A stretch of DNA of 64,000 bases from Hymenobacter gelipurpurascens (GTDB lineage Bacteria > Bacteroidota > Bacteroidia > Cytophagales > Hymenobacteraceae). The DNA lies in contig NZ_FYEW01000001.1 in assembly GCF_900187375.1 (NCBI RefSeq), positions 2,542,001 through 2,606,000 on the forward strand. The letters run 5' to 3'. Positions 53,390 through 59,961 of the stretch are shown here, piece after piece; positions within the stretch are counted from its first letter, which is position 1, and every line of letters begins with the position of its first letter. Position numbers and translations under genes: made by a program. The notes under the pieces are model-generated. The model was given only the letters and a program-made list of their open reading frames with translations, searched no databases and was not told the origin of the DNA.

Positions 53390-54304
53390 CTAAAGGGTCA
53401 GGGAGATGCTGCTGGTGAAGTACGAGCGGGCCCGTGAGACATCTTCGGGCAGCAGATTGACGGGCACAGCATAGCGCCACGCGCCCTGCACAGCTACTTT
53501 CCCCAGGTGATAGGTAAGCGGCACGCGCAGCTCATAGTTCAGGATTCGGAACCGGGTGGTGCTGGTCGTGACGGTGGTTGTTCCGGAGCCAGTTCCGGGG
53601 TTTTTGCCTTTCCCATTGCCATTTCCGCGCTGCTGCTGTTGCACCAAGCTAGTTTCGGCAAAGCTCTGGGTACCGGCCGTCACGCTCACGCGTGGCTCAA
53701 TGGAGAGGTAGCCTTTCGGCGTAAAGAGCTTGTCTATTTCGAAATAGCGGGAGTTATCCAGAATCAGAAACAAGTCGTTGGAGCCCCCAAACAGATAGGC
53801 CACATTCAGGCGCGAGTACACGTAGCCCCAGTCCCAGCCGACATAGCCATCCAGCGAGTTATTGACGCTGGATTTCACTAGTGGGCTGTTGGCGGCAAAC
53901 AAAAACCGGGAGTAGCTCAGGGAGGCGTCTACGGTCTTGGACAGGTCGCCGTCCCAGCCTATGGAAAGGTCAGTTTCATCCACGAAGGTGGCCGTGTTCA
54001 GCAGGTTATAGCTCATCACCGAGCCCCACAGGCCTAATTTGCTGGTATACGTCAGCTCGCCGGCCGCGTAGGGGTAGCGGGTGGTTTGGGTGCGCCCGAA
54101 AAACGACGAGTTGTTGCCGTAGCTCAGGGCTGCCATAAGGCTGCTCTGTTTTGGGCTGGCCTCGGTGGGTGTGGAGAGGCCTACGCCAGTTTGGGCCTGC
54201 ACTTGGCCTACTGCCAGGCCACTCACCAGCCACACTGCCAGCACACGATGTAACAAGGATAGACGAGGTATAGTGAGTAAGTAAGCGTACTGCTGAAAGC
54301 TCAT
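53390..54304 (-). CDS. Secreted beta-barrel protein, 304 aa
   Basis: Signal peptide with a long n-region, ending near VGQVQAQ. Strands alternate aromatic/polar (GELTYTSKLGLWGSVMSYN, DASLSYSRFLFAANSP, VGWDWGYVYSRLNVAYLFGG), and the end is SYFTSSISLTL, typical of an outer-membrane barrel. A loop of about 25 residues is low complexity (QQQQRGNGNGKGKNPGTGSG). It lies directly upstream of the response regulator (11-base gap), so it likely shares its operon or regulon. No substrate known. Confidence 0.72.
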   Translation of the reverse strand: MSFQQYAYLLTIPRLSLLHRVLAVWLVSGLAVGQVQAQTGVGLSTPTEASPKQSSLMAALSYGNNSSFFGRTQTTRYPYAAGELTYTSKLGLWGSVMSYNLLNTATFVDETDLSIGWDGDLSKTVDASLSYSRFLFAANSPLVKSSVNNSLDGYVGWDWGYVYSRLNVAYLFGGSNDLFLILDNSRYFEIDKLFTPKGYLSIEPRVSVTAGTQSFAETSLVQQQQRGNGNGKGKNPGTGSGTTTVTTSTTRFRILNYELRVPLTYHLGKVAVQGAWRYAVPVNLLPEDVSRARSYFTSSISLTL

Positions 54305-54324
54305 CGGTAAAAGAAGGCGTAAGG

Positions 54325-54705
54325 CTATTGATGTCCGTGGCCGTGTCCGTTGCCTAGACCTCTTCCGCGGTTGGCGCTCCGGCTTTCGGCGCTGCCACGG
54401 GCACTCCGCGCGCTCCGCGGGCCACGCGCCGAGCGGGCACTGGATTTTTCGGTGCTTTCGCCCTGCTCATTTACGCGGGCGGGCTTGGTCTGCCGCCCCG
54501 CCAGCGGCACCGCTTTTACGGGGGCCTCCTGGGTTCCGGCAGCGGGCGGGGTAGTCTGTTTTTCGCCCTGGCCTAGCGCGGCCGCGGGGGCAACTACAGG
54601 CCTAGCAAGGGCCATCAGACCAGTTTCTGGGGCAGACTGCAGAGCTTCCGCTTGCACCTGGAAAGCGCCCAGCCAGAGGCTCAAGCAACACAAAAGAGGT
54701 TTCAT
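54325..54705 (-). CDS. Secreted Ser/Arg/Gly-rich protein, 126 aa
   Basis: Signal peptide MKPLLCCLSLWLGAFQVQA. The mature protein is disordered and basic: a Pro/Ala linker, then SARSARGPRSARSARGSA repeats and a terminal GLGNGHGHGHQ. It is likely a surface polyelectrolyte that could bind metal through the His tail or DNA/polysaccharide through the Arg repeats. It resembles the neighbouring 54855-55253 protein in design. It is 20 bases upstream of the barrel gene, in the same orientation. Confidence 0.6.
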   Translation of the reverse strand: MKPLLCCLSLWLGAFQVQAEALQSAPETGLMALARPVVAPAAALGQGEKQTTPPAAGTQEAPVKAVPLAGRQTKPARVNEQGESTEKSSARSARGPRSARSARGSAESRSANRGRGLGNGHGHGHQ

Positions 54706-54854
54706 ATAGATACGTAATGCTAGGTTTCAGCCTTGGCGCTGGCAACTTACGGGGTTTCGGCAACTCCGGGCCTTCCTATCGACCAACAGGCCCGGCCCGC
54801 CCCCACAGATGTTGGAAGGCAGACCGGGCTTGCTAGCCTATGCGCCGAAACGGC

Positions 54855-55253
54855 TTAGCGCTTGCCGTGACCAGCGCCCGATTTATCGTGGCCAGCGGCA
54901 TGCGTGCTGCCGGTCTGGCGGTTGCCGTGGCTCCGGTCGCCGCGGGCCGAGCGCTCTGGGCGGATTCCTTTGGCAGCTTTAGCATCAGAGCGAGCCACTG
55001 TGCTTACGGCTGCTCCTTTCGCAGCGCCTGTGAGCGTGGTGGTGGTGGCCACTGCGCTTACAGCCTGCCCATGATTTACGGGAGCCGCTTTCTGGACATC
55101 AGCATCGTCCTTATCCTCGTTGTGCTGCTTGGTTTTACCGTCGTGCTTAGCCTGCTTTGGAGCACGGCCGTCCTGAGCAACAGCAGTAGGAGTTTGAGCT
55201 AGGGCAGCAAAAGTGCACAACAGAGCAGCGGCCGAAAGAAGTGTCTTTTTCAT
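54855..55253 (-). CDS. Secreted Arg/Gly/His-rich protein, 132 aa
   Basis: Signal peptide MKKTLLSAAALLCTFAALAQ. The mature part is low complexity, first Lys/Asp/His (APKQAKHDGKTKQHNEDKDD), then an Ala/Thr segment, then RSARGDRSHGNRQTGS and a tail GHDKSGAGHGKR. It has the same design as the protein at 54325, so the two are likely duplicates. A GC-rich, imperfect hairpin in the spacer (about 54785-54835) probably ends its transcript. The function is unknown. Confidence 0.6.
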   Translation of the reverse strand: MKKTLLSAAALLCTFAALAQTPTAVAQDGRAPKQAKHDGKTKQHNEDKDDADVQKAAPVNHGQAVSAVATTTTLTGAAKGAAVSTVARSDAKAAKGIRPERSARGDRSHGNRQTGSTHAAGHDKSGAGHGKR

Positions 55254-55467
55254 GATGTGGGGAGTACAGTAGGTTGAAGAACACTACAAACCTATTTCTA
55301 CAAGATGATGCCAACATGATAAGGTACCTTCAGCCAAAGCCAACCTTTCCGGCCTCACTCTCGTGCTTGTTGCTGGCCGACTGAGCCAGCACCTTTTCTA
55401 TGCATGTGGGCCAGTAGCCAGCACAACTCTTTACTTTTCCGCTTCATACGCTCCGACGACGCCACTT

Positions 55468-56802
55468 ATGGAAAGCTTGACCAAAATTGAAGACCTGGGC
55501 AAACCGCGGGTGGTGATTGTAGGAGGCGGTTTTGGTGGCCTGGAGCTGGCTCAGGCTCTGCGCCACGCTCCCGTGCAGGTTGTGCTGATTGACCGGCAGA
55601 ACTACCACGCCTTTCAGCCCCTGCTCTACCAGGTAGCCACCGCCGGCCTCGCGCCCGATACCATTGTATCGCCGTTTCGGAAGATTCTGGACGAGCAAGA
55701 GAACTTCTACTTCCGGCTGGCTGAGGTGCAGGCCGTAGATACGGAGAAGCAACTGCTGGAAACCTCCATCGGGATGCTGCGCTACGACTATCTGGTGCTG
55801 GCCACCGGCGCCACCAGCAACTTCTTCGGCGACCAGCAGATGCAGCAGCACGCCATCACGCTCAAGAGCGTCTCGGATGCCATTGAGCTGCGCAACACAG
55901 TACTTTCCAACTTCGAGCAGGCCTTGCAGCTCGGCGATATGGAGAAAATCAATAGCCTGCTCGACTTCGTGATTGTGGGCGGCGGCCCCACGGGAGTGGA
56001 AATTGCGGGCGCCCTAAGCGAGCTGCGCACCCACGTATTTCCGCGCGACTACCGGGAGCTGAACTTCAAGGAAATGGACATTCACCTGATTCAGAGTGGC
56101 CCGGCCCTGCTGAAAGGCATGTCGAAGGAAGCTTCCGAAAAGTCGTTGGAGTACCTGAAGCAGTTTGGGGTACAGGTGTGGCTTGATCGGCGGGTGAAGT
56201 CCTACGACGGTTACACCGTCACGCTCAATACCGGCGAGCAGCTCGTAACCCGCACGCTCATTTGGGCAGCGGGCGTCACGGGCAGCCCCATCAGTGGCCT
56301 ACGCCCCGACTGCCTCCTACCCGGCAACCGGTATCAGGTAAATGAATTTAGCCAGGTGGCGGGCTACGAAAACATCTTCGCCATCGGCGACATTGCCGCC
56401 ATGAAAAGCGCGGAGTACCCCGAGGGCCACCCCATGGTAGCGCAGCCCGCGTTGCAGCAAGGCAAGCTCCTAGGTCACAATATCATCCAGCACTTGGCCG
56501 GCCGGCCCAAACAGCCCTTCCGCTACCATGACAAAGGCAGTATGGCCACCATCGGCCGCAACCACGCCGTAGCCGACATCAAGCTTTTTGGTCAGGACTT
56601 ACGCCTGAACGGTTTCGTGGCCTGGCTGGCCTGGAGTCTGGTGCACGTACTCTCGTTGGTGAGTTTCCGCAATCGCCTGCTGGTGCTCCTTAATTGGGGC
56701 TGGAGCTATCTGAGCTACGATAAAGGCCTGCGTTCCATCATTGGGAGTAGTAAACCGCTGGTACCGCTGGAGCAGCCCCACGAAGAAAAGGCAGTGACCT
56801 AA
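55468..56802 (+). CDS. ndh: Type II NADH dehydrogenase
   Basis: A 444-residue peripheral-membrane flavoprotein feeding electrons from NADH to quinone without pumping protons. ATG 55468 is used (MESLTKIEDLGKPRVVIVGGG). FAD site: GKPRVVIVGGGFGGLELAQAL; LATGATSNFFG; NAD site: DFVIVGGGPTGVEIAGALSEL; second FAD block: NIFAIGDIAAMKSAEYPEG and PMVAQPALQQGKLLG. The C-terminal helix segment (VAWLAWSLVHVLSLVSFRNRL) carries membrane-associating residues. The upstream spacer (55254-55467) shows no clear promoter. Confidence 0.92.
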   Translation: MESLTKIEDLGKPRVVIVGGGFGGLELAQALRHAPVQVVLIDRQNYHAFQPLLYQVATAGLAPDTIVSPFRKILDEQENFYFRLAEVQAVDTEKQLLETSIGMLRYDYLVLATGATSNFFGDQQMQQHAITLKSVSDAIELRNTVLSNFEQALQLGDMEKINSLLDFVIVGGGPTGVEIAGALSELRTHVFPRDYRELNFKEMDIHLIQSGPALLKGMSKEASEKSLEYLKQFGVQVWLDRRVKSYDGYTVTLNTGEQLVTRTLIWAAGVTGSPISGLRPDCLLPGNRYQVNEFSQVAGYENIFAIGDIAAMKSAEYPEGHPMVAQPALQQGKLLGHNIIQHLAGRPKQPFRYHDKGSMATIGRNHAVADIKLFGQDLRLNGFVAWLAWSLVHVLSLVSFRNRLLVLLNWGWSYLSYDKGLRSIIGSSKPLVPLEQPHEEKAVT

Positions 56803-56832
56803 CCTTTGGGCATACGTAGGGGCAGAAAATAA

Positions 56833-56864
56833 AAAAGGCCTTCCCAATTGTGGGAAGGCCTTTT
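56833..56864. terminator. Bidirectional terminator between ndh and tmRNA
   Basis: A perfect 32-base palindrome AAAAGGCCTTCCCA / TGGGAAGGCCTTTT with A/T ends, positioned exactly between the ndh stop and the 3' end of tmRNA. Confidence 0.88.
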
Positions 56865-56867
56865 CAG

Positions 56868-57234
56868 TGGAGCTGCAGGGATTCGAACCCTGGTCCAGAC
56901 AAGGAGAGCGTCGAGCTTTCTACGTGTGTATCTATGCTTAAATTTTCGAGACATTCCAGGCGCACATCAGGCCCTTGGTTTGTCCTTATCTGCTTGAGTT
57001 TCGCCGAAGGGTCGCAGCGCCCCCAGGACTATCCTACTACTTACGACGCCCCGAACTCACCCGTGAGAAGGAAGACGGGTGCGGGACGATGACAGTGCTT
57101 AGTACCTAGACTAGGCAGCCATGGCGTAGCTATACTCGCCGGTTGTTGTTTGGATGAATTTTTGGCGGGAGATTTATCCAACTCCCGACACGCTTACTCG
57201 CGACCTGCACAAGCTGTCAATTCCGGTCAGCCCC
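56868..57234 (-). ncRNA. ssrA: Transfer-messenger RNA (tmRNA)
   Basis: A 367-nt stable RNA that rescues stalled ribosomes and tags nascent chains. The 5' acceptor strand GGGGCUG begins at 57234 and pairs with CAGCTCC whose 3' end is at 56869 (discriminator A at 56868; CCA is not encoded). The T-arm contains GGTTCGAATCCC. The tag-reading frame lies at 57111-57140 (minus) and reads GEYSYAMAA then stop; the Ala-Ala end is the degradation signal and resembles tags known from this phylum (GEESYAMAA). Pseudoknots were not resolved by eye. Confidence 0.92.
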
Positions 57235-57459
57235 AATTTAGAAAGAACGAGACCCGCCACAAAGGACGGGGTGCGAATGTACGCACATCAGGGAGAAAAC
57301 GTTGTGAAAGCTCGAAATTGTTCCCGCTAGGCCAGTCAACAAAGCGTTGTTTTTGCCTTATAGGCTGCTGCTTTTTCTGGCTTGCTAAACCCACAATAAT
57401 TGTTCTGTTTCCTGTCTTCAACTTGGCCAAGAGCCCTTCCAAAGCCCGGGTTTTCGGGG

Positions 57460-57467
57460 TATCTTTG
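57460..57467 (+). promoter_or_regulatory. Candidate -7 promoter element of dnaX
   Basis: TATCTTTG ends 11 bases before the dnaX ATG at 57479, so the message could be nearly leaderless. The -33 element is weak (TTC). Confidence 0.4.
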
Positions 57468-57478
57468 TGGCTAGTCGT

Positions 57479-59650
57479 ATGGAGAATTTCGTTGTTTCAG
57501 CCCGCAAATATCGTCCCGCCACGTTTCGCAGCGTAGTTGGGCAGCAGCACGTTACCACCACGCTGCAGAACGCCATTGCCTCTCAGCATCTGGCGCAGGC
57601 GTTTCTGTTTTGCGGTCCGCGCGGGGTGGGCAAAACCACCTGCGCTCGGATTCTGGCCAAAACCATCAATTGCGAGTTTGTAGAGGAACATGTGCGTAAA
57701 GGACGCCCCGTTTCGGAGCTGCTGAAAACGCAGCCCGAGATTGTGCCCGATGCACTTCAGCAGTCTGCCGACCCCGATAACACACCTTTCGAGCTGGAAG
57801 CTTGCGGCAAGTGCAGCTCGTGCCGCGCCTTCCAGGAAAGCGCCTCTTTCAACGTACACGAGCTCGATGCCGCTTCCAACAACTCCGTAGAAGACATCCG
57901 CAGCCTCGTGGAGCAGGTGCGCTACGCCCCGCAGCAGGGCCGCTTCAAGGTGTACATCATCGACGAGGTGCACATGCTCTCGAATGCGGCCTTCAATGCC
58001 TTCCTCAAAACCCTGGAAGAGCCGCCGAGCTACGCCATTTTCATCTTGGCTACCACCGAGCGGCACAAGATCATCCCCACGATTCTCTCGCGCTGCCAGA
58101 TCTTCGATTTCAATCGGATTCGGGTTGATGATATTCGGGGCCATTTGCGCTACGTGGCTACCCAGGAGCAGATCAAGGCCGAGGACGATGCGCTGCACCT
58201 GTTGGCCCAAAAGGCCGATGGTGGCCTACGCGACGCCCTGAGCATGTTCGACCAGATGGTGACCTTCTCGGGCCACGATCTGCGCTATAAGGATGTGGTC
58301 CAGAACCTGCATATTCTGGACTATGAGTACTATTTCCGGCTGGTTGATGCTTTGCTGACGGAGAACCTGTCTCAGACGCTCCTGCTGCTGGAAGAGGTAG
58401 TCCAGAACGGCTTCGATTTGCACAACTTCGTGGTGGGTGCCGCCGAGCATTTGCGTGGCCTGCTGGTGTGCAAGGACCCCATTACGGTGCAGCTGCTGGA
58501 AGTGTCTGATAACATTCGGGCGCGCTATGTACAGCAGGCCCAGGCCGCACCGTTGGCCTTTCTGCTGTCGGGCCTAAACCTGGTAAGCCAGTGCGACCGG
58601 GAGTTCAAGCAAGCCAAAAACCAGCGCCTGCACGTAGAGCTGATGCTGATGAAGCTGGCCTACCTCAACGGCGCCGTGCAGTTTGCCCGCGACATGGGTG
58701 CTGGCCCCGCCGCCAACGCTCAAGCCGCGTCGCCACAAAACGGCGAGGCAAAAAAAAAAAGTAGCGTAGCTCCTGCAGTTCCCGCCCCCGATGGAATGCT
58801 GACCACCAACGGTACGGCAGAAACGGCCGCAGCTTATATTCCGGCAACTGGAAACAGCCCTGCACAACCTGCAGTAGCCACCGTGCCTGCCGCCGCTCCT
58901 ACCCCCGCTAGGCCACTTGCCCACGCTCCCGCTGACCCCGAGCCGATTGTGCCCATCGAGAGCGGTGTGGAGGAATTGCACAGCACGCCCAGCATTGAGG
59001 ATGAAGCCGCCACAGAGGTGCCCGCTACCCGGCAGGCTCGCGACACGGTGCCACACGTGGAAATCGGGAGGCCTAGTATTGCCGGCCACGAGCCCGGCCA
59101 AACGCCCGTAACGGCAGCCCCCCTGCCCCCACCCCGCCCCGGTTTGCCCACTAGCAAGCCGATAGGCCTAGGCAGCAAGATACCTGGCCTAGGTAGCCTG
59201 AGCGCCATGAAAGCGCAAATGGAGCAGCAGGCCGCGGGCAAGGCTGCCTTAGTCGATACGGAACCCAGCGGCCCTACTATGGGCCTGGCCCCCATCAACG
59301 ATGAGGTGCTGCAGCGGGTGTGGAAAGAGCTGCTGGAAGAGCGCAAGCAGCACAGCATGAGCGAGTACAGCGTGCTGAACCGCCCCGTGCAGGCTAATGA
59401 GCAGCACGTAGTAGTGCTCCGCGTGGACAATCCCGTGCAGGAAGACCAGTTCAACGAGTTCCGGGCCGGTTTCCTGGGCGAGCTGCGCCGCCGCACCGGC
59501 TACCCGCGCCTCAACGTGCAGGTGGAAGTAGTAGAGCGCGTAGATACCGGCCGCAAGCTCTACACCTCTACCGATAAGCTGGAATACCTGATGGAGAAGT
59601 ACCCCATGCTTTCTGAAATGAAGCAGAAGCTAGGCCTGGATACCGATTAG
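57479..59650 (+). CDS. dnaX: DNA polymerase III subunits tau/gamma, with slippery A11 run
   Basis: A 723-residue clamp-loader ATPase. ATG 57479 is used since a GTG 12 bases up overlaps the promoter. Walker A is GPRGVGKT (46-53), zinc cysteines lie in ACGKCSSCRAF plus an inserted segment unusual in length, Walker B is IIDEVHML, and the sensor is TILSRCQIF. Domains I-III end near residue 370; then a Pro/Ala linker, and a C-terminal tau-specific region (about 600-723). Codons 424-427 sit on a run of eleven A (58750-58760); both shifted frames stop within 3 codons, predicting a 428-429 residue gamma. Confidence 0.95.
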   Translation: MENFVVSARKYRPATFRSVVGQQHVTTTLQNAIASQHLAQAFLFCGPRGVGKTTCARILAKTINCEFVEEHVRKGRPVSELLKTQPEIVPDALQQSADPDNTPFELEACGKCSSCRAFQESASFNVHELDAASNNSVEDIRSLVEQVRYAPQQGRFKVYIIDEVHMLSNAAFNAFLKTLEEPPSYAIFILATTERHKIIPTILSRCQIFDFNRIRVDDIRGHLRYVATQEQIKAEDDALHLLAQKADGGLRDALSMFDQMVTFSGHDLRYKDVVQNLHILDYEYYFRLVDALLTENLSQTLLLLEEVVQNGFDLHNFVVGAAEHLRGLLVCKDPITVQLLEVSDNIRARYVQQAQAAPLAFLLSGLNLVSQCDREFKQAKNQRLHVELMLMKLAYLNGAVQFARDMGAGPAANAQAASPQNGEAKKKSSVAPAVPAPDGMLTTNGTAETAAAYIPATGNSPAQPAVATVPAAAPTPARPLAHAPADPEPIVPIESGVEELHSTPSIEDEAATEVPATRQARDTVPHVEIGRPSIAGHEPGQTPVTAAPLPPPRPGLPTSKPIGLGSKIPGLGSLSAMKAQMEQQAAGKAALVDTEPSGPTMGLAPINDEVLQRVWKELLEERKQHSMSEYSVLNRPVQANEQHVVVLRVDNPVQEDQFNEFRAGFLGELRRRTGYPRLNVQVEVVERVDTGRKLYTSTDKLEYLMEKYPMLSEMKQKLGLDTD
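58750..58760 (+). promoter_or_regulatory. Candidate programmed slippage site in dnaX
   Basis: Eleven A in a row (GCA AAA AAA AAA AGT in frame). Adding one A yields AAG TAG; removing one yields GTA GCG TAG. Either shift ends translation after the clamp-loader core, as in Thermus dnaX where transcriptional slippage on an A-run makes gamma. Confidence 0.65.
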
Positions 59651-59694
59651 GCCCTAGGCCAGTCGGCTGCTTTTTCCGCAGTGCCGCAACTCAC

Positions 59695-59764
59695 AAAAGG
59701 ACCGTGTGCCCCGAGAGCAAGCCGTTGTAGGCCAGTCGCTCGTAGGACACACGGTCCTTTTTTA
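59695..59764 (+). terminator. Terminator after dnaX
   Basis: A 14-bp outer stem (59695-59708 with 59748-59761) followed by T5, with a smaller inner stem in the loop. Confidence 0.75.
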
Positions 59765-59911
59765 TGCCTCCCGATGAGGGGCTGGCAAACTCAGCAGTAG
59801 GCCACTACGGAGCTTGAAACACCGGGGTAAATACGTGATTCTCATACGCAAATTTTCGCACTTCGCAGGCTGGAGGGCTAAAGCGGGCTTTTTATTCCAA
59901 TACAGGCCGCC

Positions 59912-59919
59912 TATCTTTG
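59912..59919 (+). promoter_or_regulatory. Candidate -7 promoter element of the M16 peptidase gene
   Basis: TATCTTTG, 42 bases before the GTG start at 59962. It rules out an earlier TTG start that lies inside it. Confidence 0.4.
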
Positions 59920-59961
59920 ATTCCTTTATTCCTCGCCCTGCCTGTTGCGTCTGCGTCTATC

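Noticed and set aside
56868..56890. tRNA-like T-arm sequence GGATTCGAACCC
   Set aside because: It belongs to the tmRNA 3' half; no tRNA anticodon arm is next to it.
57467..57469. GTG as the dnaX start
   Set aside because: It overlaps the TATCTTTG element; ATG 57479 gives the family-typical N-terminus MENFVVSARKYRP.
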